Source: Archivesica marissinica
Taxonomy: Eukaryota > Mollusca > Bivalvia > Venerida > Vesicomyidae
DNA: 64,000 nucleotides
Reading direction: 5' to 3'
NCBI GenBank assembly: GCA_014843695.1
Contig: CM026397.1
Coordinates: forward strand, 35,623,586 to 35,687,585
The stretch's first letter is position 1, and every line of letters begins with the position of its first letter. The notes beneath the pieces were generated by a model. It was not told the origin of the DNA. It saw only the letters and a program-made list of their open reading frames with translations, and did not search any database. Of the stretch, positions 33,961-45,315 are shown piece by piece. Made by a program: the position numbers and the translations under genes.

Positions 33961-34375
33961 ATTTTACGCAGTAAGTTTGTGTATTGATTGAACCTTTTTT
34001 ACACAGTAAGTTTGTGTATTGATTGAACCTTTTTTACACAGTAAGTTTGTGTATTGATTGAACCTTTTTTACACAGTAAGTTTGTGTATTGATTGAACCT
34101 TTTTTACACAGTAAGTTTGTGTATTGATTGAACCTTTTTTACGCAGTAAGTTTGTGTATTGATTGAACCTTTTTTACGCAGTAAGTTTGTGTATTGATTG
34201 AACCTTTTTTACGCAGTAAGTTTGTGTATTGATTGAACCTTTTTTACGCAGTGAGTTTGTGTATTGATTGAACCTTTTTTACGCAGTAAGTTTGTGTATT
34301 GATTGAACCTTTTTTACGCAGTAAGTTTGTGTATTGATTGAACCTTTTTTACGCAGTAAGTTTGTGTATTGATTA
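33955..34375. repeat. 35-bp tandem repeat, about 12 copies
   Basis: The unit is TTTTTTACRCAGTAAGTTTG followed by TGTATTGATTGAACC. Copies differ mainly at ACACAG versus ACGCAG, in two contiguous blocks. Each unit contains CAG/GTAAGT-like text (CAGTAAGT), but the G before GT is missing. Confidence 0.93.
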
Positions 34376-34426
34376 ATTTCAATGTACAATTACATGTACA
34401 ATGCATTTAGCAGTGCATATCTCATT

Positions 34427-34620
34427 CTAGAGATGGCTTGGGCGAAATAGCCGCCAATGGACCATGACTTCACAATTTTCATGAAAAAAGTGGGTCCAGT
34501 AAAATGCACCGACCCATTATGAAGCACTCCTTCTACTATTAAAATGTTGTATTTAATGGTCATACTTGTGTATTTTAACTCTATTTTTTGTTAATAAATT
34601 GATAACACCATTTAATGACG
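34427..34620 (+). mobile_element. Dispersed repeat H, copy 1
   Basis: GAGATGGCTTGGGCGAAATAG, GGACCATGACTT, then CCCATTATGAAGCACTCCTT and TGTTGTATTTAATGGT. Shared in order with 34842-35100 and 43742-43960. Confidence 0.6.
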
Positions 34621-34841
34621 TAATCAAGCGCTTTTTGAGAAAATCTCAATAAACTTTAAGCTTCCGATTTAATCCATTTTCGTTTTGTATACAATGTATA
34701 TGTAATGTACATTATTATCGAATAAATATGTTTAAACCAAGCGCTTTTTCGCTTCTCCCAAACATTCTAACCTAGAATGTTCCCTGAAGTTTTTGTTTTT
34801 CTTACCTTGTCATTTAGTTTGGTGACGTGCATGTCAGGACT

Positions 34842-35100
34842 CATCATAGAGAGCGACATGGGCAAAATAGTCGCCTGAGGGACCCTGACTGCCTCTTGGA
34901 TGCGCCCTTTCTCCCTAAAAAAATAATTACATTACATTGAATCTTTAAAAATCTTCATACAAATTCTTGTGCAGCAAGCTACACGTGCCATTGTAATGCA
35001 CTTGATCTATTCAAAAGTTGTATTTAATGGTGATGTTGTGTATTTTAACCCTATTTTATTGAAGAATATTAAATAATACCAAATATTAATTGGTGCAATA
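34842..35100 (+). mobile_element. Dispersed repeat H, copy 2
   Basis: GAGAGCGACATGGGCAAAAT, GGACCCTGACTGCC, CTCCCTAAA, then GTTGTATTTAATGGTGATGT and AACCCTATTTTATTGAAGAA. Direct repeat of copy 1, about 0.4 kb away. Confidence 0.6.
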
Positions 35101-35354
35101 TAGTGGTTTCTCACTTCTATTAATAATTCTGACCAAGGATTAGCTCTGTATGTATTATGTTCAGAACATTAACAGTATGATAATAAAAATTATAAAGGAC
35201 CATAGATTGAATTTATACTTTTAACATTTTAAAAGTAGTTTTTACACAAAAAATGTCTTCCATTCAAACAGGTACAGTGCATGTAATTTTATATAATTCT
35301 ATGATAGCAAAAGTAAAAAGTCCTTTCAGATTCAATGGCGTTTAGAAATGTGCT

Positions 35355-35595
35355 TTAACCCTTTCAACACCAAGTAACTCACATGGACTGGTCCATGATA
35401 TTCATAAACCAATAAATGAATCAGAAAATCACATTTGGACAAGTTCATTTATCAAAATGGGTAATTATGTCTAAAAATAGTCATATCACTGGCAAAAAGT
35501 GCAGATCCTGATGAGACGGCTCGTCATGAGCCGGCTCATCTGGATCTACACTTTTTGTAAGCCTATTTAGAGGTTTGTGGTGTTGAAAGGGTTAA
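35355..35595 (+). mobile_element. MITE G, copy 1 (TTAACCCTTTCAACACCA ends)
   Basis: The terminal inverted repeats TTAACCCTTTCAACACCA and TGGTGTTGAAAGGGTTAA enclose about 240 bp with an inner hairpin AGTGCAGATCCTGATGAG / CTCATCTGGATCTACACT. A second TTAACCCTTTCA start lies just 3 bp beyond the right end (about 35599). Confidence 0.8.
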
Positions 35596-35944
35596 GGGTT
35601 AACCCTTTCATCCTGTATACATGTACCGGTCGTTTGTAACCCTACACTCACCCCCCCCACACACACACACTAAGTCAGGAAAGGGTGTTGCTTTGAATTT
35701 GCTTCCAGGCAGCGAATGGCCAAGGTACTGTCCTACAGGGATTGCTTGGTGGTAATAGTCCTTGGCTATATGTATTTTAGCACAATGCTGTTCAGTGTTA
35801 ACAGTCGCACATTTTATGTTCTTCTGTCCCCACTTTGCCCTGGGTACATTGTATGCGGGAAGGAATTGTAGTTGACTGGAGTATCGTATGTACATCCTGG
35901 TTCAGACGGTTATGTATTTGTAAGAAGAGTTAAATACAGGACAT

Positions 35945-37575
35945 GTATATAGGGGTGGAATAGTTCATTACTGGTATATATATGTATATAGGGGTGGAAG
36001 GGTTAATTACTGGTATATATATGTATATAGGGGTGGAAGGGTTAATTAATTACTGGTATATATATGTATGTAGGGGTGTTAGGGTTAATTACTGGTATAT
36101 GTATATAGGGGTGGAAGGGTTAATTACTGGTATATGTAGGTATATAAAGGTGGAAGGGTTAATTACTGGTATATGTATATAGGGGTGGAAGGGTTAATTA
36201 CTGGTATATGTAGGTATATAAAGGTGTTAGGGTTAATTACTGGTATATGTATATAGGGGTGGAAGGGTTAATTACTGGTATATGTAGGTATATAAAGGTG
36301 TTAGGGTTAATTACTGGTATATATATGTATATAGGGGTGGAAGGGTTAATTACTGGTATATATATGTATATAGGGGTGAAGGTTAATTACTGGAATATGT
36401 ATTAGGGGTGTTAGGGTTAATACTGGTATATGTATATAGGGGTGGAAGGGTTAATTACTGGTATAGTATATAAGGTGGAAGGGTTAATTACTGGTATATG
36501 TATATAGGGGTGGAATAGTTAATTACTGGTATATATATGTATATAGGGTGGAAGGGTTAATTACTGGTATATGTAGGTATAGGGGTGGAAGGGTTAATTA
36601 CTGTATATGTATATAGGGTGGAAGGTTCATTACTGGTATATATATGTATATAGGGGTGGAAGGGTTAATTACTGGTATATATATGTATATAGGGGTGGAA
36701 TAGTTCATTACTGGTATATATATGTATATAGGGGTGGAAGGGTTAATTACTGGTATATATATATATAGGGGTGGAAGGGTAATTATGGTATATGTAAAAA
36801 ACAACAAAAAAAAAACAAGGTATATAGGGGTGAGGGTTAATTACTGGTATATATGTATATAGGGGTGGAAGGGTTATTACTGTATATGTATGTATATAGG
36901 GGTGGAAGGGTAATTATGGTATATGTATATAGGGGGAAGGGTTAATTACTGGTATATATATGTATATAGGGGTGTTAGGGTTAATTACTGATATATGTAT
37001 AGGGGGAAGGGTTAATACTGATAAAAAAAGTAATTAGGATATATATATAGGGGTGGAAGGGTTAATTACTGGTATATATATGTATATAGGGGTGGAAATG
37101 TTCATTACTGGTATATATATGTATATAGGGGTGGAAGGGTTAATTACTGGTATATATATGTATATAGGGGTGGAAGAGTTCATTACTGGTATATATATGT
37201 ATATAGGGGTGGAAGGGTTAATTACTGGTATATATATGTATATAGGGGTGGAAGAGTTCATTACTGGTATATATATGTATATAGGGGTGGAAGGGTTAAT
37301 TACTTGTATATGTATGTATATAGGGGTGGAAGGGTTAATTACTGGTATATATATGTATATAGGGGTGGAATGGTTAATTACTGGTATATGTAGGTATATA
37401 GGGGTGGAAGGGTTAATTACTGGTATATGTATGTATATAGGGGTGGAAGAGTTCATTACTTGTATATATATATATATGTATATAGGGGTGGAAGGGTTAA
37501 TTACTGGTATATGTATGTATATAGGGGTGGAAGAGTTCATTACTTGTATATATATGTAATAGGGGTGGAAGGGTT
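35945..37575. repeat. AT-rich tandem repeat, 31-39 bp units, about 45 copies
   Basis: The unit is about GGTATATATATGTATATAGG followed by GGTGGAAGGGTTAATTACT. Variants have GTTAGGGTTAATT, GAATAGTTCATT or TGTAGGTATATAAAGG. The 39-bp version in the right third (37.05-37.55 kb) is regular and open on both strands. The middle (36.35-37.05 kb) is full of 1-3 base gaps and A-runs. Confidence 0.93.
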
Positions 37576-37597
37576 TACATGTCCTTGTTGTAATCAG

Positions 37598-37872
37598 TAT
37601 GTGCTATATATAGGTATTGTGATCACGAAGCTTTAACAAGCCATGTGCTATATATAGGTATTGTGATCACGAAGCTTTAACAAGCCATGTGCTATATATA
37701 GGTATTGTGATCATGAAGCTTTAACAAGCCATGTGCTGTATATAGGTATTGTGATCACGAAGCTTTAACAAGCCATGTGCTATATATAGGTATTGTGATC
37801 ACGAAGCTTTAACAAGCCATGTGCTATATATAGGTATTGTGATCACGAAGCTTTAACAAGCCATGTGCTATT
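37598..37872. repeat. 44-bp tandem repeat, about 6 copies
   Basis: The unit holds TGCTATATATAGGTATTGTG and ATCACGAAGCTTTAACAAGC. Near-identical copies. Confidence 0.93.
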
Positions 37873-37941
37873 TCTTCATTGCATGTAATAATCCTTATCA
37901 CATTGCATGCTTTTATTGATTGTGTACAACTCCCACCCACT

Positions 37942-38076
37942 AGTAGTATAGGATGGCACTATGGTTATATTTAGTAGTCACTAGGGATGGCACTATGGAC
38001 CGGTCTAGGGATGGCACTATGGCCCAACTTGGCCATATTCAATAAAACTTTGGCCATAGTGCCATCCTATACTACT
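37942..38076. mobile_element. Hairpin element with 23-bp perfect inverted arms
   Basis: The left arm at 37942-37964 is the exact reverse complement of 38054-38076 (core GGATGGCACTATGG / CCATAGTGCCATCC). The motif GGATGGCACTATGG recurs twice more inside the loop. MITE-like. Confidence 0.65.
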
Positions 38077-38196
38077 CCCACTATCAACAAATAATTATAA
38101 TCAGATATTAATGTTGCATGAATGTGTTCTTCCAGTCTCAGTAACTTCAGATTGGTTATTTTGAGTATCTAAGCTAACTATGAATGACGCATATAC

Positions 38197-38260
38197 GCTT
38201 TCATCGGCGCCAACGAGATTGATTAATATCAGTTGTTAGAACTCAAATAAATAAAGTTTA
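38197..38260 (-). mobile_element. SINE D/E tail fragment
   Basis: Only the GCCAACGAGATTGATTAATA and CAGTTGTTAGAACTC part is present. Confidence 0.4.
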
Positions 38261-38529
38261 AACTTTAAGCTAAGGTCTATATTTTCAATTTTACTTTTCA
38301 GTTAATTAGCTCTTATGACTAGTTCCCAACCACATTGTGTGGCTTATAGTCCATTCATTATTTACAATTGTGTGCATGTGTGATAGTTCCACAATTGGTT
38401 TACGTCAAATTGGAACTACATTCGAGCTGATCTGGGATTGATTTGTTGTGCAGTTGGCTAGCTAAATTGGTTTCTGAAATGAACATAATATCATAGTAAT
38501 ACTATCATAGCAGAATCCGCGTGATAACT

Positions 38530-39685
38530 TCTGTCAAATATGTTCATGTGGGGTCACACTACATTACAGAATCCGCCTGACAACCTCTTTCAAATATGTT
38601 CACAAGGGGTCACTGTACAGTACAGAATTCACATGACAACCTCGGTCAAATATGTTCACAGGGGGTCACTGTGCAGTACAGAATCCACATGACAACCTCG
38701 GTCAAATATGTTCACAAGGTGTCATTGTGCATTACAGAATCCACATGACAACCTCGGTCAAATGTGCATTACAGAATCCACATGACAACCTCGGTCAAAT
38801 ATGTTCATGTGGGGTCACTGTGCATTACAGAATCCACATGACAACCGCGGTCAAATATGTTCACAAGGTGTCATTGTGTATTACAGAATCCACATGACAA
38901 CCTCGGTCAAATATTTTCATGTGGTGTCACTGTGCATTGCAGAATCCACATGACAACCTCAGTCAAATATGTTCATGTGGGGTCACACTGCAGTACAGAA
39001 TCCACATGACAACCTCTGTCAAATATGTTCACAAGGTGTCACTGTGCAGTACAGAATCCACATGACAACCTCTGTCAAATATGTTCATGTGGTGTCACAC
39101 AGCAGTACAGAATCCACATGACAACCTCTGTCAAATATGTTCACAAGGGGTCACACTGCATTACAGAATCGACATGACAACCTCGGTCAAATATGTTCAC
39201 AAGGTGTCACTGTACATTACAGAATCCACATGACAACCTCGGTCAAATATTTTCACAAGGTGTCACTGTACATTGCAGAATCCACATGACAACCTCAGTC
39301 AAATATGTTCATGTGGGGTCACACTGCAGTACAGAATCCACATGACAACCTCTGTCAAATATGTTCACAAGGTGTCACACTGCAGTACAGAATCCACATG
39401 ACAACCTCTGTCAAATATGTTCATGTGGTGTCACACAGCAGTACAGAATCCACGTGACAACCTTTGTCAAATATGTTCACAAGGGGTCACACTGCAGTAC
39501 AGAATCCACATGACAACCTCGGTCAAATATGTTCATGTGGTGTCACACTGCAGTACAGAATCCACATGACAACCTCTGTCAAATATGTTCATGTGGTGTC
39601 ACACTGCATTACAGAATCCACATGACAACCTCGGTTAAATGTGTTTACAAGGTGTCACTGCATTACAGAATCCGCATGGCAACCT
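38530..39685. repeat. About 57-bp tandem repeat, about 20 copies
   Basis: The unit is CAGAATCCACATGACAACCT followed by CGGTCAAATATGTTCACAAG and GTGTCACTGTGCAGTA. Two alternating types (TTCACAAGG and TTCATGTGG) form larger two- to four-unit blocks. The right edge abuts a partial MITE G. Confidence 0.92.
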
Positions 39686-39687
39686 CT

Positions 39688-39851
39688 GTCTCATCAGGAT
39701 CTGCACTTTTTGCCAGTAATATTGCTATTTTTAGACAAAAATTACCCATTTTGATAAATGAACTGGTCCAAATGTAATTTTCTTATTAATTTATTGGTCT
39801 AAGACTATTATGCACCAGTCCATGTCAGTTATTTGGGGTTGAATGGGTTAA
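39688..39851 (-). mobile_element. MITE G, copy 3 (half element)
   Basis: Matches the half of MITE G from TCATCAGGATCTGCACTTTT to the GTTGAATGGGTTAA end. The other half is replaced by the 57-bp array. Confidence 0.7.
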
Positions 39852-39989
39852 ACTTCCTACGAATCATAGCAGTTCTGTTCAAATGTTTAGTTGGTTGCTT
39901 ATTGTATAATTCCATATTTTATGAGCATTTCTTCAAATTTGACTACTAAATTATCTACAAGTACATACAATAGTTGCCTAACATTGCTT

Positions 39990-40090
39990 ACTGTCGCCAT
40001 GGTCTAGTGGTTACGGCATCCGTCTACGGACCGGGATGTCGAAAGTTCGAAACTCGTCAGGGCGTTCTGATATGGCCTGTTGGTGAAATA
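39990..40090 (+). mobile_element. tRNA-like SINE head
   Basis: TGTCGCCATGGTCTAGTGGT and GAAAGTTCGAAACTCGTCAG form A- and B-box-like blocks. The element ends where the 20-bp array starts. Confidence 0.5.
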
Positions 40091-40332
40091 ATGGTTACCG
40101 ATTATCTATTATCGTTACCGATTATCTATTATCGTTACCGATTATCTATTATCGTTACCGATTATCTATTATCGTTACCGATTATCTATTATCGTTACCG
40201 ATTATCTATTACCGTTACCGATTATCTATTATCGTTACCGATTATCTATTATCGTTACCGATTATCTATTATCGTTACCGATTATCTATTATCGTTACCG
40301 ATTATCTATTATCGTTACCGATTATCTATTAG
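40090..40332. repeat. 20-bp tandem repeat, about 12 copies
   Basis: The unit is ATTATCTATTATCGTTACCG with almost no variation (one ATTACCG copy at about 40210). It starts inside a SINE. Confidence 0.97.
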
Positions 40333-40664
40333 CCTGGCGTCTGGCCTACACGCATAGGATTCGGGAAGTACTGATGTTCATAAAAAAGGTGTCTCATAAG
40401 TCAATAATGGCTGGCCCTTTAAGTAGGGGTGACACTATAATAAACAAATACTACACTTTATGAACACTGTGTTCTACAGAGCACTTGTCTATACTAGTAA
40501 ATGTTAATACAAAACTCTTGCATGTTCGTCTATGTAAAGTAATGAGATAGTAGATGTAACCAATATAGTCCTCTGCATGCATGTGCACGGTATATTGTAG
40601 TGTATATATATAAATAGGACCAGTCTAGGTACCCACGGGGCCAAGCTGTGAATTCCCCTTCCAG

Positions 40665-40716
40665 TCGTAAGCAATGGGACAGAGAGCAGGGACATGGAAC
40701 TCGACCGGCAGAGGAG
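40665..40716 (+). CDS. Possible small exon of the CSPP1-like gene
   Basis: The acceptor AATTCCCCTTCCAG and donor GAGGAG/GTATAT bound 52 bases reading R-K-Q-W-D-R-E-Q-G-H-G-T-R-P-A-E-E with a phase 2 entry and phase 0 exit. The exit fits the next exon at 42973. The entry does not match the phase 0 end at 32691, so an exon between them is missing or a downstream AG (40690) is used. The basic/acidic content resembles neighbouring CSPP1-like exons. Confidence 0.4.
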
Positions 40717-40794
40717 GTATATATTTAAAATTATTGTGCTCCATTGTTTTCTAACATTGAAGAAGTTGTTTCAATTAAGTCTTTATGCGCTAGC

Positions 40795-40895
40795 CGCAGA
40801 TAAAATCACTTTTGCAAACAGCATAGAGCCAGATCAGACGGGAAAGAATGTGTTGTCTGATCAGACTCTATGCTGTTTGCTAGTCGGATAGTGGA
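40795..40895. mobile_element. MITE fragment with AACAGCATAGAGCCAGATCAG hairpin
   Basis: GCAAACAGCATAGAGCCAGA and TCAGACTCTATGCTGTTTGC are inverted. Related to 18021-18236 and to the array at 52459. Confidence 0.6.
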
Positions 40896-40995
40896 GTTAA
40901 ATCACTTGGCTGAATTATCAAAACATCAGATTTATAAGGGGTGGATGGTGTATGTTATATCTACAACCTGTAGTCCGATTTCAAAATATAATGTG

Positions 40996-41216
40996 GAAGT
41001 CGTGATAGCGCCATGGTAGCGCATTCGCTTCAGGTGAGAAAGGCCACAAGTTTATGCCCAGCTGTAAGCCTTTACGATTGTGCCCTTAGGCAAGGCATTT
41101 AAATTCCACATGGTCTCTTCTCTCTCCTTTATGGTGATGGATTCCATCAGGAATGACGTCTCGGGAGTGATTAATATAAGTTGCAAGAACTTGTTACACA
41201 ATCGAGCTAAAATAAA
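40996..41216 (+). mobile_element. tRNA-derived SINE, family E, full length
   Basis: Head GATAGCGCCATGGTAGCGCA, body GTGCCCTTAGGCAAGGCATT and GGATTCCATCAGGAATGACG, tail GTGATTAATATAAGTTGCAA. Its end grades into the 28-bp array. Confidence 0.75.
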
Positions 41217-41225
41217 TTGGTATAA

Positions 41226-42390
41226 ACTAAAATATGATGCCAGATTAACACTACATGTTTATGCATGCCAGATTAACACTACACGTTTATGCATGCCAGA
41301 TTAACACTACACGTTTATGCATGCCAGATTAACACTACATGTTTATGCATGCCAGATCAACACTACACGTTTATGCATGCCAGATTAACACTACACGTTT
41401 ATGCATGCCAGATTAACACTACACGTTTATGCATGCCAGATTAACACTACATGTTTATGCATGCCAGATTAACACTACACGTTTATGCATGCCAGATTAA
41501 CACTACACGTTTATGCATGCCAGATTGACAGTACAACTTTCTGATACAACTTTCTGATTAACACTACACGTTTATGCATGCCAGATTAACACTACATGTT
41601 TATGCATGCCAGATTAACACTACACGTTTATGCATGCCAGATTAACACTACACGTTTATGCATGCCAGATTAACACTACATGTTTATGCATGCCAGATTA
41701 ACACTACACGTTTATGCATGCCAGATTAACACTACACGTTTATGCATGCCAGATTAACACTACACATTTATGCATGCCAGATTGACAGTACAACCTTCTG
41801 ATTAACACTATACACGTTTATGCATGCCAGATTGACAGTACAACTTTCTGATTACCACTACACGTTTATGCATGCCAGATTGACAGTACAACTTTCTGAT
41901 TACCACCACAACTTTCTGATTAACACTATACACGTTTATGCATGCCAGATTGACACTACACGTTTATGCATGCCAGATTAACACTACACGTTTATGCATG
42001 CCAGATTAACACTACACGTTTATGCATGCCAGATTAACACTACATGTTTATGCATGCCAGATTAACACTACACGTTTATGCATGCCAGATTAACACTACA
42101 CGTTTATGCATGCCAGATTAACACTACACATTTATGCATGCCAGATTGACAGTACAACCTTCTGATTAACACTATACACGTTTATGCATGCCAGATTGAC
42201 AGTACAACTTTCTGATTACCACTACACGTTTATGCATGCCAGATTGACAGTACAACTTTCTGATTACCACCACAACTTTCTGATTAACACTATACATGTT
42301 TATGCATGCCAGATTGACACTACACGTTTATGCATGCCAGATTAACACTACACGTTTATGCATGCCAGATTGACAGTACAACTTTCTGAA
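41226..42390. repeat. 28-bp tandem repeat with higher-order structure, about 38 copies
   Basis: The unit is GATTAACACTACACGTTTAT followed by GCATGCCA. Variant units with GACAGTACAACTTTCTGATT appear in two clusters (about 41765-41936 and about 42133-42300) about 368 bp apart in the same order, so a multi-unit block was duplicated. Confidence 0.93.
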
Positions 42391-42690
42391 ATTGCTTGTC
42401 CTAGTATTGTACAATTGTACACTATCGATCTGTCGGTGACACCATACCAGTATTTTCACAAATCTGGTTGATTTCTTAAAAGCATAGATAGCATAATGGG
42501 CTTCCAGACTTATTCCATATACATGTACCATCTATGAAACTGCTTGATATAACGATCAATAATCATTGTGTTTTTGCCTCATTAGTAACCAATGAGAGTG
42601 ATATTCGGAGAAATACCATTTCATAGTTCACATACAACTAACTTATAGGAATTTATTGCTTCACAAACACATATTATAACCTTTATTATG

Positions 42691-42910
42691 CTGTAGGCGA
42701 AATGAGCAGATAACTAATATGTAATATTTTTCTTAGAAAGTAGGTTTGACATTTCAGTCAAATTGTCCCGATTTGAATGAAATGTCACAGGCCCTACTTT
42801 CTAGGAAAAATAAGAAAAATATTACACATTCTTAGAAAGTAGGGCTTGACATTTCGTTCAAATCGCCCCGAAAATATTACACATTTGTTATCTACTCATT
42901 TCACATACAG
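42691..42910. mobile_element. MITE with about 40-bp imperfect inverted ends
   Basis: CTGTAGGCGAAATGAGCAGA at the left pairs with the reverse complement of the right end (CTACTCATTTCACATACAG). An inner pair is formed by CTTAGAAAGTAGG and CCTACTTTCTAGG. Confidence 0.65.
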
Positions 42911-42972
42911 CGTGCTACAGGTTAATGTCAATATTGGTTCATGAATGGAGAATAATGGAGATTTTTATGTAG

Positions 42973-43092
42973 CCGAAGGCACCTGTTGAGCCCGAGGAGA
43001 CTGGTTTGCCGTTGAGTAATGGAGATCACGAAAAGAAAAGACAACAGTTACAGTCTGAGCGACACCAGGAATACAACGACATGATGGCAAAG
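42973..43092 (+). CDS. CSPP1: CSPP1-like exon, GLPL module 1
   Basis: The acceptor TTTTTATGTAG (AG at 42971-42972) and donor GCAAAG/GTGAGT bound 40 codons in phase 0-0. The product contains EETGLPLSNGDHEKKRQQLQ and SERHQEYNDMMAK. This is the pattern of CSPP1 repeats: a GLPLG-type turn followed by a charged helix ending in EYN-x-x-(L/M/I). Such helices belong to the microtubule- and centrosome-associated part of the family. Confidence 0.75.
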
Positions 43093-43196
43093 GTGAGTTC
43101 GAACATCCATGCTTATAACATCTATCATAACATGTTTGTATCGTTATAGATTAGTGAGTTTTAATATTGCAGTGGGTACCAGGTAATTCATGATTA

Positions 43197-43425
43197 CCTC
43201 ATTGTGCTGCAACATGGAAATCTCCAGAACATTGTGCTGCAACATGGAAATCTCCAGAACATTGTGTTGCAATATGGAAATCTCCAGAACATTGTGTTGC
43301 AACATGGAAATCTCCAGAACATTGTGTTGCAACATGGAAATCTCCAGAACATTGTGTTGCAATATGGAAATCTCCAGAACATTGTGTTGCAACATGGAAA
43401 TCTCCAGAACATTGTGTTGCAGCAT
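43197..43425. repeat. 30-bp tandem repeat, about 8 copies
   Basis: The unit is CATTGTGTTGCAACATGGAA followed by ATCTCCAGAA. Copies alternate CAACATGG/CAATATGG with a three-unit period. Length divisible by 3, hence open frames on both strands, which are not genes. Confidence 0.95.
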
Positions 43426-43538
43426 GAAACACTCTCACTATAAGATTCCACGTATTTGGGGGGGGGACAAATTCCTGACATCTGTATGGGGCAGCCGTAT
43501 AATCAAGATTGGAAAGATAACAGCCATGCTTAGATGAT

Positions 43539-43681
43539 CCTGGGGTTATAAAACATCTCAAACTTAGTTTCTACCTCTCTGATTGGGCAAACCAAGCCCA
43601 AATCCCCAAACACACCCAATCAAATCTCTTGGGCTTGAGTTTGAGCTGTGAGAAACAGTTTTATAACCTCGAGTCACCTGG
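43539..43681. mobile_element. Hairpin MITE K, copy 1
   Basis: Ends CCTGGGGTTATAAAAC and GTTTTATAACC...CCTGG. Inner arms CTCAAACT and AGTTTGAG. Same structure as 59394-59544. Confidence 0.65.
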
Positions 43682-43741
43682 TATATGATGAAGCTTTTGA
43701 AACTGTGTTTGTTACACTGCTGTAACATGTAAGCCCCACTT

Positions 43742-43960
43742 GTGGCAGGGCTCATTTTAGAGGGCGATTTGGGCAAAATAGTTGCCCTATGGACCCTGAC
43801 TTCTCCCTAAACAATTTTTTTTTTACAAATTTCATACACAATTTTGTCCAGTAAGATACACTGGCCCATTATAAAGCACTCCTTCTATTCAAATGTTGTA
43901 TTTAATTGTGATACTGTGCATTTTACCCATATTTTGTTGAAATGTATTAAATAACACTAT
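43742..43960 (+). mobile_element. Dispersed repeat H, copy 3
   Basis: GAGGGCGATTTGGGCAAAAT, GGACCCTGACTTCTCCCTAA, CCCATTATAAAGCACTCCTT and TTTTGTTGAAATGTATTAAA. Confidence 0.6.
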
Positions 43961-43964
43961 TTAA

Positions 43965-44942
43965 CCCTTTCCCTCATACAAGCATCTCTTGACGCCATTA
44001 CCAATACGACATACATTGACAATGTAGTAGCCAAACCAATGTTCCTTTCCCTCATACAAGCATCTCTTGACGCCATTACCAATACGACATACATTGATAA
44101 TGTAGTAGCCAAACCAATGTTCCTTTCCCTCATACAAGCATCTCTTGACGCCATTACCAATACCACATACATTGATAATGTAGTAGCCAAACCAATGTTC
44201 CTTTCCCTCATACAAGCATCTCTTGACGCCATTACCAATACCACATACATTGATAATGTAGTAGCCAAACCAATGTTCCTTTCCCTCATACAAGCATCTC
44301 TTGACGCCATTACCAATACGACATACATTGACAATGTAGTAGCCAAACCAATGTTCTTTTCCCTCATACAAGCATCTCTTGACGCCATTACCAATACGAC
44401 ATACATTGACAATGTAGTAGTCAAACCAATGTTCCTTTCCCTCATACAAGCATCTCTTGACGCCATTACCAATACGACATACATTGACAATGTAGTAGCC
44501 AAACCAATGTTCATAAACCCTTTCCCTCATACAAGCATCTCTTGACGCCATTACCAATACGACATACATTGACAATGTAGTAGCCAAACCAATGTTCATA
44601 AACCCTTTCCCTCATACAAGCATCTCTTGACGCCATTACCAATACGACATACATTGACAATGTAGTAGCCAAACCAATGTTCATAAACCCTTTCCCTCAT
44701 ACAAGCATCTCTTGACGCCATTACCAATACGACATACATTGACAATGTAGTAGCCAAACCAATGTTCATAAACCCTTTCCCTCATAGAAGCACCTCTTGA
44801 TGCCATTACCAATACGACATACATTGACAATGTAGTAGCCAAACCAATGTTCATAAACCCTTTCCCTCATACAAGCATCTCTTGACGCCATTACCAATAC
44901 GACATACATTGACAATGTAGTAGCCAAACCAATGTTCATAAT
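43965..44942. repeat. 78/85-bp tandem repeat, about 12 copies
   Basis: The unit contains TTTCCCTCATACAAGCATCT, CTTGACGCCATTACCAATAC and ACATACATTGACAATGTAGT. The first seven or so units are 78 bp (26 codons, frame kept). From about 44510 the units are 85 bp because of a 7-base insertion (ATAAACC), which breaks the frame. Confidence 0.95.
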
Positions 44943-45183
44943 AAAGGCCAGAATCTCATGTAGTCCCAGTAATATCTATGGAGGTGGGATAGATATGGCC
45001 ACTACTTATTCACTGCATGAAAGCTAAATGGCTGTCATTTGTATGGAGATATAATCGGATATTAACCTAAATCTCTAATGAAGGAAAGGGTTAAGGACGC
45101 GATCTCTCTTCTCTCCAAGGTTCTGCCCTAGAATGAGCCCTGTTGTAGATATCATTACTAATGTTACTGTGTTTGATACTCAG

Positions 45184-45315
45184 AATGGCCCACACCATAG
45201 GAGGCGGCCCAGGACTCCTTCTGAGGAGGGCCTGCCCCTGGGTCAGTACGAACAAAAACATAAACTGTACACACAACAGAGGCAGCATGAGATGAAAGAA
45301 GCTATGGAATCCAAG
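45184..45315 (+). CDS. CSPP1: CSPP1-like exon, GLPL module 2
   Basis: The acceptor TTTGATACTCAG (AG at 45182-45183) and donor TCCAAG/GTTTGA bound 44 codons in phase 0-0. Basic start (GPHHRRRPRTPSEE), then GLPLGQYEQKHKLYTQQRQH and EMKEAMESK. The GLPLG motif is the exact family core. Upstream in-frame sequence (from 45133) is intronic, since the acceptor fits the phase of the neighbours. Confidence 0.75.

Noticed and set aside
33955..34375. Another donor-seeded array (units contain CAGTAAGT)
   Set aside because: No coding exon adjoins the array and the donor-like word lacks the G before GT, so it was not counted with the splice-site arrays.
37034..37559. 168-codon ORFs on both strands (STPIYIYIPVINP type)
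   Set aside because: Produced by the 39-bp AT-rich repeat.
43190..43561. Overlapping ORFs of 79-120 codons on both strands
   Set aside because: Produced by the 30-bp repeat; no gene signals.
43957..44599. ORFs of 168-212 codons on both strands (DAITNTTYIDNVVAKP type)
   Set aside because: Produced by the 78-bp repeat. The frame is lost where units become 85 bp.
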